From: Actinobacillus genomosp. 1
GTDB taxonomy: Bacteria > Pseudomonadota > Gammaproteobacteria > Enterobacterales > Pasteurellaceae
DNA: 64,000 bases
Assembly: GCF_029774175.1 (NCBI RefSeq)
Contig: NZ_CP103834.1
Coordinates: 196,501 to 260,500, forward strand
Direction: 5' to 3'
Positions within the stretch are counted from its first letter, which is position 1. Every line of letters begins with the position of its first letter. Below, in pieces: positions 42,835 to 51,240 of this stretch. Position numbers and translations under genes: made by a program. The notes under the pieces are model-generated. The model was not told where the DNA came from and did no database searches. It saw only the letters and a program-made list of their open reading frames with translations.

Positions 42835-44115
42835 ATGTCTATTTTAAACCAATTAAAACAACAGCTTAGCAAGCAATCTACAGATGTTAAAACGCATTTT
42901 GGCTTGATTGAATATCAAGCTGAGATTCCCTTGTCTGAAGAAAATATTGCGTTATTGAGCTGGTTAAAGGCACAAAATCATTATCCGCACTTTTTTTGGC
43001 AGGCGAGAGATACTGATCAGACCATTGCAAGTATCGGCGCGATTCGGACATTTTCCGCTATAGATGAAGCACAAAGGTTTGTTAAACAAACGCAATTTAG
43101 ATTAGTCGGCGGCGTACAATTTGAAGGTAAGTGCCAATTTATTTTGCCTCGCTTGCAATTGGTAAAAAATCAGCAAAATTTAACCGCTTATTTCTATATT
43201 GATGAGAAGGAATTGTCGCAACAAGCGGTCATTTTTGAACAAATTTTTGTAAATTTCACTCAAACCGCACCGCTCGAATTAGTTGAAAACAAGTTAGTTT
43301 CACTAAATTCCGTTTATGATTTTGCCGGCTGGCAACAAAATATCGAGCGAGCAATTAGTCATATTCAGCAACGAAAATTTAATAAAGTAGTGCTTGCTAA
43401 TGCCAAAACTTTACAATTTGAGCAGGCTCTTTCCGCTTATGATTTACTTGCCGTGAGTCAAACAACCAATTTAGGTTGTTATCACTTTATTTGGTCGGAG
43501 AATGCCGACTCGGCATTTGTCGGATCAAGCCCCGAACGTTTGTATCAACGCCAACAGCAAACCTTCAAAACCGAAGCGCTTGCCGGTACTGCCGCTGTTA
43601 CAGAAAGTATTGTGCAAACCGAACTGAATGCGGAGTGGCTATTGACCGATCCGAAAAATATTTATGAAAATCAGCTAGTGGTGGATGATATTCAGACTCA
43701 ACTAACCGATTGTGTTACCGAATTGCAAATCAGCAACGCAGAAATTAAACGCTTACATAATGTTCAGCATTTACGCCGTAAAATTTCTGCGGTATTAAAA
43801 CCGAATATCAGTGATGCGGATTGTCTCGCTCGCATTCACCCGACTGCAGCGGTCGCTGGCTTACCGCGTCAAGCGGCAAAACAATTTATTGCCGAATATG
43901 AGCAATTCTCACGCTGTTGGTATGCCGGTACATTAGGCTATTTACAACCGGACGAGGCGGAGTTTTGCGTTGCCTTACGTTCTGCACAAATAGCACAAAA
44001 TTGTATTACGCTCTATGCCGGTGCCGGTATTGTTGAAGAATCCGAGCCTCAATCGGAATGGCAAGAAATTGAACGTAAGTCATTGGCATTAGCTAAATTG
44101 CTGAAAGTGCATTAA
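42835..44115 (+). CDS. menF: Isochorismate synthase (menaquinone pathway)
   Basis: Converts chorismate to isochorismate for menaquinone synthesis, needed for anaerobic respiration. The start is the ATG at 42835; the preceding in-frame TTG is implausible. This gives 426 residues. The C-terminal chorismate-utilising domain (from about 165) has KVVLANAKTL, FVGSSPERLYQR, EALAGTA, HPTAAVAGLPRQ and ERCWYAGTLGYL-like FSRCWYAGTLGYL with GAGIVEESEPQSEW. The first 150 residues are diverged, as usual. No Shine-Dalgarno sequence precedes the ATG; instead the leader consists of a degenerate uptake signal ending in TTTTGCAAATG. The rest of the men genes are not nearby. Confidence 0.92.
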   Translation: MSILNQLKQQLSKQSTDVKTHFGLIEYQAEIPLSEENIALLSWLKAQNHYPHFFWQARDTDQTIASIGAIRTFSAIDEAQRFVKQTQFRLVGGVQFEGKCQFILPRLQLVKNQQNLTAYFYIDEKELSQQAVIFEQIFVNFTQTAPLELVENKLVSLNSVYDFAGWQQNIERAISHIQQRKFNKVVLANAKTLQFEQALSAYDLLAVSQTTNLGCYHFIWSENADSAFVGSSPERLYQRQQQTFKTEALAGTAAVTESIVQTELNAEWLLTDPKNIYENQLVVDDIQTQLTDCVTELQISNAEIKRLHNVQHLRRKISAVLKPNISDADCLARIHPTAAVAGLPRQAAKQFIAEYEQFSRCWYAGTLGYLQPDEAEFCVALRSAQIAQNCITLYAGAGIVEESEPQSEWQEIERKSLALAKLLKVH

Positions 44116-44126
44116 TCATTAAGACG

Positions 44127-44160
44127 AAAAAATGGCAGGTTTATAAACCTGCCATTTTTG
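44127..44160. terminator. Bidirectional terminator between menF and lysO
   Basis: AATGGCAGGTTTA and TAAACCTGCCATT form a long perfect stem with almost no loop (44131-44157), flanked by A6 and T5. It serves both convergent genes. Confidence 0.92.
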
Positions 44161-45069
44161 TTATCCGGCTAAACCGATAAATAACGCTAATAATAACGGT
44201 GCAACCAGATTCACAATAAAGCCGAAGCTGATGGCAAGCGGCACAACCTGCGTTCCCCCCGATTTTTGAATCACCGGTAACATACAATCTAATGAAGTCG
44301 CCCCACCTAGTCCGACTGCGGTAGAAGGAAACGCTCGCATAAAAAACGGAATGGTAAATAAACAGAAAATCTCTCGTGAGAGATCGTTAAAGAAGGCGAT
44401 ACTGCCGTATATCGGCCCCCAAGCGTCATTAACTAATACGCTGGATAATGAATACCAACCGAATGCCGAAGCAAACGTAAGCCCTTGTATAATGCTTAAA
44501 TCCAGTGCCAAAGCGGCAATAACTCCGCCGATAAGACTACTGACAATCATAACTAAAGAAGTGTAAATGCCTCGTTTGTTAAAAAAGACTTCTCGTAACG
44601 GAATCCCACTATTACGTAACTGAATCCCAACGCCGAAGATCATCACTTCTAATACATAAGTACTGGCGTGTAATGGAAAAGCTAATATTCCTTTAGTGAC
44701 GAAGCCGATCACGCCGCCGGCAATGGTGGTGCCGATTAATTTAAACGAATCCGTTAGCATTACCCAACGAGAAGGGATTTCTTGCGGATTCACTTCTTCA
44801 CGCACCATCGGTTGCCATTTATCGTAAATCGCTAAACCGATAATGTTTGATAATTGAATGATCAAACTCAAGCCCAACGCAATCCCGCCGATTTGCGGTA
44901 ATTTACTACCAATATCATCTAATTGCCCGAGCGAGATCCCCATCACAAATAAAATCAAATATAAACAAATACTTACAACCTGATTAACAACCTGTAATTT
45001 ACCTTTACCGACTTTAAATAAATAGCCTAAAAACAAGGGAATCAGCACTATCGCCAAACCGTATAACAT
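44161..45069 (-). CDS. lysO: LysO-family lysine exporter (DUF340, YbjE-like)
   Basis: A 302-residue membrane protein with about eight helices. The frame is open from 45123, but the ATG at 45069 gives a hydrophobic start (MLYGLAIVLIPLFLGYLFK) with AGGAAG just upstream. The conserved C-terminal block FGWYSLSSVLVNDAWGPIYGSIAFFNDLSREI and GGATSLDCMLPVIQKSGG (shortened) are hallmarks of LysO, the lysine/thialysine exporter of E. coli. Lysine export here is inferred by family. Divergent from dinB. Confidence 0.9.
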   Translation of the reverse strand: MLYGLAIVLIPLFLGYLFKVGKGKLQVVNQVVSICLYLILFVMGISLGQLDDIGSKLPQIGGIALGLSLIIQLSNIIGLAIYDKWQPMVREEVNPQEIPSRWVMLTDSFKLIGTTIAGGVIGFVTKGILAFPLHASTYVLEVMIFGVGIQLRNSGIPLREVFFNKRGIYTSLVMIVSSLIGGVIAALALDLSIIQGLTFASAFGWYSLSSVLVNDAWGPIYGSIAFFNDLSREIFCLFTIPFFMRAFPSTAVGLGGATSLDCMLPVIQKSGGTQVVPLAISFGFIVNLVAPLLLALFIGLAG

Positions 45070-45175
45070 TTCATCTTCCTTATCATTATGTATTTTTTGA
45101 GTTGAAATTTTAACGGTAACCACATAAAATAAAACTGTTTTTATATACAGCTTAATTATAAGTATTCGAAATCAT

Positions 45176-46246
45176 ATGGCAAGGCAACGCAAAATCATTC
45201 ACATCGATATGGACTGTTTTTATGCTGCGATTGAAATGCGAGAAAATCCGGCGTTAATCGGCAAGCCTGTTGCCGTTGGAGGTTCCGTTGAAGGTCGAGG
45301 CGTATTAACTACTTGTAATTACGAAGCCAGAAAATTCGGATTACACAGTGCAATGCCGACCGCTCAAGCGTTAAAACGCTGTCCGAATCTGATTCTGGTG
45401 CCGGTAAATATGCCGTTATACAAAGCGGTTTCCGAACAAATTCATCAAATATTTCGCCGTTATACCGATATCATCGAACCGCTTTCATTAGATGAGGCTT
45501 ATTTAGATGTGACCGATTGCCAACAATGTTCCGGCTCTGCCACTTGGATTGCCCAAGAAATTCGTTCGGCAATTTGGAATGAGTTACATTTAACCGCCTC
45601 CGCCGGCATTGCTCCGCTCAAATTTTTGGCAAAAATCGCTTCGGATCAAAACAAGCCTAACGGGCAATTTGTCATTTCTCCGGAAAATATGACCGCTTTT
45701 ATTTATGATTTGCCACTAAAAAAGATCCCAGGGGTCGGTAAGGTAACCAATGAAAAATTAGCTCAACTGGGATTACACACCTGCGGCGATATTCAGAACA
45801 ACGATAAAGCTTTTATTTATAAGACATTTGGAAAATTCGGGCAACGACTTTGGGACTTCAGCCACGCGATTGATAACCGAAAAATCGAAGTGAATCGCCC
45901 TCGAAAATCCTTAGCAGTCGAAAATACGTTACCGACTGATATTTGGCATTTAGCGGAAGCGGAACAAATTGTTGATCAGCTGTTTAAAAAACTGGTTTTT
46001 CGTTTGCAACGAAATTGGGGAGAGCATTCTCTACAGGAATTTAGAAAGTTAGGCATCAAACTAAAATTCGGTGACTTTACGCAAACTACTTTGGAACGTA
46101 CCACTGACGGGCTTTCGTTAGAATGTTTTATTGAGTTACTGCAACAAGTCTGGCAAAGGGCAAATCATCGTTCGGTGCGACTAATCGGGCTTTCGGTGCA
46201 TTACCCGCCGGAAAACGTTAAAAAACAGTTAAATTTATGGGAATAA
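45176..46246 (+). CDS. dinB: DNA polymerase IV (Y family)
   Basis: Error-prone translesion polymerase. 356 residues. The catalytic carboxylates are Asp11 (HIDMDCFYAAIE) and Asp/Glu in SLDEAYLDV; the helix-hairpin-helix thumb has LKKIPGVGKVTNEKL; a little-finger domain follows. The C-terminus ends QLNLW (351-355), a beta-clamp-binding pentapeptide, so the protein appears complete. I see no clear LexA box in the 106 bp before the gene. Divergent from lysO. Confidence 0.96.
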   Translation: MARQRKIIHIDMDCFYAAIEMRENPALIGKPVAVGGSVEGRGVLTTCNYEARKFGLHSAMPTAQALKRCPNLILVPVNMPLYKAVSEQIHQIFRRYTDIIEPLSLDEAYLDVTDCQQCSGSATWIAQEIRSAIWNELHLTASAGIAPLKFLAKIASDQNKPNGQFVISPENMTAFIYDLPLKKIPGVGKVTNEKLAQLGLHTCGDIQNNDKAFIYKTFGKFGQRLWDFSHAIDNRKIEVNRPRKSLAVENTLPTDIWHLAEAEQIVDQLFKKLVFRLQRNWGEHSLQEFRKLGIKLKFGDFTQTTLERTTDGLSLECFIELLQQVWQRANHRSVRLIGLSVHYPPENVKKQLNLWE

Positions 46247-46249
46247 TTA

Positions 46250-46277
46250 TTGTCAAACGCTTAAATTCTTATAGAAT
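46250..46277 (+). promoter_or_regulatory. Sigma-70 type promoter of htpX
   Basis: TTGTCA (46250-46255), a 16-bp spacer and TAGAAT (46272-46277); each hexamer matches the consensus at five of six positions. It lies about 57 bp ahead of the htpX start, just after dinB. Confidence 0.6.
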
Positions 46278-46333
46278 TACCCTTATTTATCGATTAGTTT
46301 TTCCCCACTCTTTCTTTGGAGATTTATTTACCT

Positions 46334-47203
46334 ATGGCAAAAAGAATTGTCTTATTTTTATTAACTAACTTAGCGATTACCTTCGTACTTGGTATTGTGT
46401 TAAACATTATTTTCCAAGTGACCGGTATTCAAGGCGGCAGCACCGGCGGCATTTTAGTGATGTCTCTCGTATTCGGTTTCGCCGGCTCTTTAATTTCTTT
46501 ATTTATGTCAAAAAGCATGGCGTTACGTTCCGTCGGTGCGGAAGTGATTCAACAACCGCGTAATCATGCGGAACAGTGGTTGTTCGATACCGTACAACGT
46601 CAATCGCAACAAGCGAATATTCCAATGCCGGATATTGCGATTTATCACTCTGCCGATGTCAATGCCTTTGCAACCGGTGCGACAAAAAGTAATTCGTTAG
46701 TGGCGGTAAGTACCGGTTTATTGGATAACATGACGGAAGATGAAGCCGAAGCGGTGGTTGCACATGAAATCGCACACATCGCAAACGGCGATATGGTGAC
46801 GATGACTTTATTACAAGGCGTATTAAATACTTTTGTTATTTTCTTATCCCGTATCATTTCGACGGCGGCTTCAAGCGGCAAAGATGAAAACGGTAATGCG
46901 ACCCAAAACACTCTAGTTTTCTGGGTTGTGGATATTGTTTTGCAAATGGTCTTTGGTGTTATCGCAACCATGATTGCAATGTGGTTCTCACGTTACCGTG
47001 AATACCGTGCGGATGCCGGTTCAGCACAATTAGTCGGAAAAGAGAAAATGATTGCGGCGTTACAGCGTTTACAACACGTACACGAACCGCAAGAAATGCA
47101 AGGTTCTCTCGCGGCATTTATGATTAACGGTGCGCGTTCTAAAGAATTGTTTATGAGCCACCCTCCACTTGAAAAACGCATCGAAGCGTTAAGAAACTTA
47201 TAA
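46334..47203 (+). CDS. htpX: Membrane-bound zinc metalloprotease HtpX
   Basis: An M48-family quality-control protease of the inner membrane. The ATG at 46334 begins MAKRIVLFLLTNLAITF, the usual start; the frame's earlier TTG has no support. 289 residues. Two N-terminal helices (about 4-26, 38-60), the zinc motif HEIAH (144-148), two more helices (about 157-177 and 190-215), and the third zinc ligand in YRADAGSA. In E. coli it works with FtsH on misfolded membrane proteins under Cpx control. Monocistronic. Confidence 0.96.
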   Translation: MAKRIVLFLLTNLAITFVLGIVLNIIFQVTGIQGGSTGGILVMSLVFGFAGSLISLFMSKSMALRSVGAEVIQQPRNHAEQWLFDTVQRQSQQANIPMPDIAIYHSADVNAFATGATKSNSLVAVSTGLLDNMTEDEAEAVVAHEIAHIANGDMVTMTLLQGVLNTFVIFLSRIISTAASSGKDENGNATQNTLVFWVVDIVLQMVFGVIATMIAMWFSRYREYRADAGSAQLVGKEKMIAALQRLQHVHEPQEMQGSLAAFMINGARSKELFMSHPPLEKRIEALRNL

Positions 47204-47206
47204 GCG

Positions 47207-47256
47207 ACAAGCGGTCTGATTTTGCAAAAAACTTGCAAGAACAGACCGCTTTTTTA
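47207..47256. terminator. Uptake-signal inverted repeat terminator between htpX and yqaA
   Basis: AAGCGGTCTG (47209-47218) and CAGACCGCTT (47242-47251) are perfect 10-bp arms, followed by TTTTTTA. The left arm is an exact ACAAGCGGTC. It lies between convergent genes. Confidence 0.75.
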
Positions 47257-47274
47257 TAGGGAGTTATTTAATAG

Positions 47275-47757
47275 TTAAAACCAAGGTGATATGGCAAACA
47301 GTAAGATTAAGTAACGTATAAATTTACCCAAGCAAATAAAGATAAGCGATTGCCATAAATTAAAACGAAGCCAACCGGCAATACCGCATAGCAGATCACC
47401 GATAATCGGCAAACTACTTAACAATAAGGCAAATACCCCGTATTTTTCACATAAACGTAATGCCCATTGAGCCGTTTTATGTTTTAAATCCAGCGGTTTG
47501 GGAATTAATAATCCCATTGCATAAGTAATGGAACTGCCAAGGCTGTTACCCACGGTTGCAACACCAAGTAGCCAAAGTATTTGGCTTGAAAATAAATTCG
47601 AATCAGTCAAGCGAGTTTGAGTTGCTAGCGTGGTAAAAATAATTTCGGAATTGCCGGGCAGTACCGTTGCACTCAAAAATGCGCTTAGAAACATTGTTAT
47701 CAGCTGATTTTCTACTGAAAAAAATAAGCTGAAAAAAGAAGTAAAATAATCTGTCAT
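47275..47757 (-). CDS. yqaA: YqaA/SNARE-associated (DedA-like) membrane protein
   Basis: A 160-residue inner-membrane protein of the small YqaA branch of the SNARE-associated/DedA superfamily. FLSATVLPGNSEIIF near the N-terminus and the central GNSLGSSITYAMGLLIP are the branch's signatures; later GDLLCGIAGWLRFNLWQSLIFICLGKFIRYL (shortened) contains the conserved glycines and arginines. Function is unknown; DedA relatives are lipid flippases or proton-dependent transporters. Confidence 0.87.
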   Translation of the reverse strand: MTDYFTSFFSLFFSVENQLITMFLSAFLSATVLPGNSEIIFTTLATQTRLTDSNLFSSQILWLLGVATVGNSLGSSITYAMGLLIPKPLDLKHKTAQWALRLCEKYGVFALLLSSLPIIGDLLCGIAGWLRFNLWQSLIFICLGKFIRYLILLFAISPWF

Positions 47758-47829
47758 ACTCGTTTTGTAAAATTTTTGTTAAACGCCTGATCTGGTTATT
47801 TTAACAAAAGTTTGAGGTTTAGTTTCAAT

Positions 47830-47843
47830 TTGATCTATATCAA
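47830..47843 (+). promoter_or_regulatory. Perfect FNR box upstream of focA
   Basis: TTGATCTATATCAA is an exact match to TTGAT-N4-ATCAA, the binding site of the anaerobic regulator FNR. It lies 118 bp before the focA start. Such a site is expected to activate formate metabolism under oxygen limitation. Confidence 0.9.
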
Positions 47844-47852
47844 AATGTGCTT

Positions 47853-47866
47853 TTGATTTACCTCAA
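47853..47866 (+). promoter_or_regulatory. Second FNR-like box upstream of focA
   Basis: TTGAT-TTAC-CTCAA matches the FNR consensus at 9 of 10 half-site positions. Its centre is 23 bp from that of the perfect box, so two FNR dimers could bind on nearly the same helical face. Confidence 0.65.
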
Positions 47867-47960
47867 TATAATTACAATTTTGTTTTGAGGGATTGAGGTA
47901 ACAGGTCTATAATTCTCAACAATTTCTGTAATTTTTCAAATTTATATTTAAGGATTATAA

Positions 47961-48785
47961 ATGTTCTCTCCTGCTGAAATGGCAAAAATCGCTGAAGACG
48001 GCGCAGTTTATAAAGCGACTAAACATCAATTATATTCTTTCATCTCCGCAATTTTAGCAGGTGGCTTTATTGGACTTGCATTCGTATTTTATACCACAAC
48101 CCAAACTGGTGCGTCGGATGTGCCTTGGGGTATGGCGAAGTTAGTCGGTGGTACGGTTTTCTCACTTGGCGTAATTTTATGTGTAGTTTTTGGTGCTGAA
48201 CTTTTTACTTCATCAACTTTAACCGCTGTGGCTAAAGCGACGCATCGTATTACTTGGTTTCAAATGTTTAAAAACTGGTGCATTGTGTACGGCGGTAATT
48301 TTATCGGCGGTTTAAGTGTGGTGGTGTTGATTTGGCTCTCCGGTCAAATTATGGCGGCAAACGGTCAATGGGGTTTAACTATTCTTAAAACGGCACAACA
48401 TAAAATTCACCATACTTGGATAGAAGCCTTTACCCTCGGTATTTTATGTAACATGATGGTTTGTCTTGCGGTATGGATGGCAAATGCAGGTAAAAGCCTA
48501 ACCGATAAAGCGTTTATTATGATTATGCCGATTGCTTTGTTCGTATCGTCAGGCTTCGAGCACTGTGTTGCCAATATGTTTATGATTCCGATGGGCATGA
48601 TGATTTCACACTTTGCATCACCCGAATTTTGGACGGCGATTAATGTTGATCCGGCACAATATGCAGATTTAGATTTATACCATTTCGTTGTGAAAAATTT
48701 AATTCCGGTTACCTTTGGTAATATCGTAGGCGGTGTATTTTTCATTGGCTTAGTGCAATGGTTCTTATATATCCGTAAGCACTAA
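47961..48785 (+). CDS. focA: Formate channel FocA
   Basis: A 274-residue pentameric formate/nitrite channel subunit with six helices. The family signatures are ILAGGFIGLAFVFY, VLCVVFGAELFTSSTLTAVAK-like segment, NFIGGLSVVVLI, and GILCNMMVCLAVWMA; the selectivity histidine corresponds to SSGFEHCVANMF. First gene of the focA-pflB-pflA module. It begins with AAGGAT before the ATG, and is preceded by two FNR boxes. Confidence 0.96.
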   Translation: MFSPAEMAKIAEDGAVYKATKHQLYSFISAILAGGFIGLAFVFYTTTQTGASDVPWGMAKLVGGTVFSLGVILCVVFGAELFTSSTLTAVAKATHRITWFQMFKNWCIVYGGNFIGGLSVVVLIWLSGQIMAANGQWGLTILKTAQHKIHHTWIEAFTLGILCNMMVCLAVWMANAGKSLTDKAFIMIMPIALFVSSGFEHCVANMFMIPMGMMISHFASPEFWTAINVDPAQYADLDLYHFVVKNLIPVTFGNIVGGVFFIGLVQWFLYIRKH

Positions 48786-48800
48786 AATGATTTTCAATTT

Positions 48801-48842
48801 AAGCGGTTCGATTTAGGCAAATATTTGTAAAAATTACCGCTT
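48801..48842 (+). terminator. Degenerate uptake-signal hairpin between focA and pflB
   Basis: AAGCGGT (48801-48807) and ACCGCTT (48836-48842) pair across a T/A-rich loop. It lacks a strong T-run, so it would give at most partial termination between focA and pflB. Confidence 0.35.
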
Positions 48843-48878
48843 GTCAGACTTAATTTACTAACAAACAGAGGACTTAAA

Positions 48879-51191
48879 ATGACTCAACTAACTGAAGCTC
48901 AACAAAAAGCATGGGCAGGGTTTACTGGTGGCGACTGGCAAACTGAAGTAAACGTACGTGATTTTATCCAAAAAAACTATACTCCTTATGAAGGCGATGA
49001 GTCTTTCTTAGCTGGCGCAACAGCTGCGACAACTAAGTTATGGGAAGAAGTGATGGAAAAAATCAAAGTTGAGAACAAAACTCACGAACCGTACGATATT
49101 GATTGCGAAACTCCATCAACAATTACTTCTCACAAAGCGGGTTATATCGATCAAGCTTTAGAGAAAATTGTAGGTCTTCAAACTGATGCGCCATTAAAAC
49201 GTGCGATTATCCCGTTTGGCGGTATCAAAATGGTTAAAGGTTCTTGCGAAGTTTATCGTCGTACCTTAAACCCTGAAGTAGAAAAAATCTTTACTGAATA
49301 TCGTAAAACACATAACCAAGGTGTATTCGATGTTTATACTCCGGACATTTTACGTTGCCGTAAATCAGGTGTAATTACCGGCCTTCCGGATGCTTACGGT
49401 CGTGGTCGTATTATCGGTGACTACCGTCGTTTAGCGGTATACGGTGCGGATTTCTTAATGAAAGACAAGCAAAGACAGTTTGCTTCATTACAACCTCGTT
49501 TAGAAGCGGGTGAAGATATCCAAGCAACAATTCAATTACGTGAAGAAATCGCAGAACAACACCGTGCATTGGGCCAAATCAAACAAATGGCTGCATCATA
49601 CGGTTTTGACGTTTCTCGTCCGGCTGAAACTGCACAAGAAGCGGTTCAATGGACTTACTTCGCATACCTTGCTGCGGTTAAATCACAAAACGGTGCGGCA
49701 ATGTCATTCGGTCGTGTATCTTCATTCTTAGATATCTATATCGAACGTGACTTAAAAGCAGGTAAAATTACAGAAGAAGAAGCGCAAGAGTTAATCGACC
49801 ATTTAGTAATGAAATTACGTATGGTTCGTTTCTTACGTACACCTGAATACGATCAATTATTCTCAGGTGACCCAATGTGGGCAACCGAAACTTTAGCAGG
49901 TATGGGATTAGACGGTCGTACGTTAGTAACCAAAAACAGCTTCCGTATCTTAAATACGCTTTACACAATGGGTCCGTCACCGGAACCAAACTTAACTATC
50001 CTTTGGTCTGAACAATTACCGGACGGCTTCAAACGTTATTGTGCAAAAGTATCTATTGATACTTCATCAGTACAATACGAAAACGATGACTTAATGCGTC
50101 CTGACTTCGATAACGATGACTATGCAATCGCATGTTGCGTATCTCCGATGGTTGTCGGTAAACAAATGCAATTCTTCGGTGCTCGTGCAAACTTAGCGAA
50201 AACAATGTTATACGCAATCAACGGCGGTATTGATGAGAAATCTGGTGCACAAGTTGGTCCAAAAACAGCACCGATTACAGACGAATATTTAAACTTCGAC
50301 GATGTAATGGCTCGTATGGATCACTTCATGGATTGGTTAGCAACACAATATGTGACTGCATTAAATATCATCCACTTCATGCACGATAAATACAGCTACG
50401 AAGCCGCATTAATGGCATTCCACGATCGTGACGTATTCCGTACAATGGCGTGTGGTATCGCAGGTCTTTCTGTTGCGGCGGACTCATTATCTGCAATTAA
50501 ATACGCAAAAGTGAAACCGGTTCGCGGCGACATTAAAGATAAAGACGGTAACGTAGTGGCTGCAAATGTAGCGTTAGACTTCGAAATCGAAGGCGAATAT
50601 CCGCAATTCGGTAACAACGATAACCGTGTAGACGAAATCGCTTGTGACTTAGTTGAACGTTTCATGAAAAAAATCCAAACGCACAAAACTTACCGCAATG
50701 CGACTCCGACACAGTCTGTTCTTACTATCACTTCTAACGTGGTTTACGGTAAGAAAACTGGTAATACGCCTGACGGTCGTCGTTCTGGTGCTCCGTTTGG
50801 TCCTGGTGCAAACCCAATGCACGGTCGTGACCAAAAAGGTGCGGTTGCATCATTAACTTCTGTTGCGAAACTTCCGTTTGCTTATGCGAAAGACGGTATT
50901 TCATATACTTTCTCAATTGTACCGAACGCATTAGGTAAAGATTACGAAGCTCAAAAACGTAACCTTGCAGGCTTAATGGACGGTTACTTCCACCACGAAG
51001 CGACTGTTGAAGGCGGTCAGCACTTAAATGTAAACGTATTAAACCGTGAAACATTATTAGATGCGGTTGAACATCCGGAAAAATACCCGCAATTAACTAT
51101 TCGTGTATCCGGTTATGCGGTACGTTTCAACTCTTTAACTAAAGAGCAACAAATGGACGTAATTACTCGTACATTTACCGAATCAATGTAA
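48879..51191 (+). CDS. pflB: Formate acetyltransferase (pyruvate formate-lyase)
   Basis: Glycyl-radical enzyme splitting pyruvate into formate and acetyl-CoA in anaerobic growth. 770 residues. The adjacent active-site cysteines are Cys419-Cys420 (IACCVSPMVVG), and the radical glycine is Gly745 in VSGYAVRF near the C-terminus. Codon use is highly biased (CGT, GGT, AAC, GAA), indicating very high expression. GAGG precedes the ATG. Activated by pflA, which here lies 1 kb further on, behind an AT-rich insert. Confidence 0.98.
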   Translation: MTQLTEAQQKAWAGFTGGDWQTEVNVRDFIQKNYTPYEGDESFLAGATAATTKLWEEVMEKIKVENKTHEPYDIDCETPSTITSHKAGYIDQALEKIVGLQTDAPLKRAIIPFGGIKMVKGSCEVYRRTLNPEVEKIFTEYRKTHNQGVFDVYTPDILRCRKSGVITGLPDAYGRGRIIGDYRRLAVYGADFLMKDKQRQFASLQPRLEAGEDIQATIQLREEIAEQHRALGQIKQMAASYGFDVSRPAETAQEAVQWTYFAYLAAVKSQNGAAMSFGRVSSFLDIYIERDLKAGKITEEEAQELIDHLVMKLRMVRFLRTPEYDQLFSGDPMWATETLAGMGLDGRTLVTKNSFRILNTLYTMGPSPEPNLTILWSEQLPDGFKRYCAKVSIDTSSVQYENDDLMRPDFDNDDYAIACCVSPMVVGKQMQFFGARANLAKTMLYAINGGIDEKSGAQVGPKTAPITDEYLNFDDVMARMDHFMDWLATQYVTALNIIHFMHDKYSYEAALMAFHDRDVFRTMACGIAGLSVAADSLSAIKYAKVKPVRGDIKDKDGNVVAANVALDFEIEGEYPQFGNNDNRVDEIACDLVERFMKKIQTHKTYRNATPTQSVLTITSNVVYGKKTGNTPDGRRSGAPFGPGANPMHGRDQKGAVASLTSVAKLPFAYAKDGISYTFSIVPNALGKDYEAQKRNLAGLMDGYFHHEATVEGGQHLNVNVLNRETLLDAVEHPEKYPQLTIRVSGYAVRFNSLTKEQQMDVITRTFTESM

Positions 51192-51204
51192 TTTCTCTAT
51201 TCAT

Positions 51205-51238
51205 TATCAAAGCCGCCTTTACGGCGGCTTTTTATTGT
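51205..51238 (+). terminator. Rho-independent terminator of pflB
   Basis: AAAGCCGCC-TTTA-(C)GGCGGCTTTTTATT, a strong GC stem with T5, 18 bp after the pflB stop. The next gene's first ATG is only a few bases beyond it. Confidence 0.93.
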
Positions 51239-51240
51239 TT

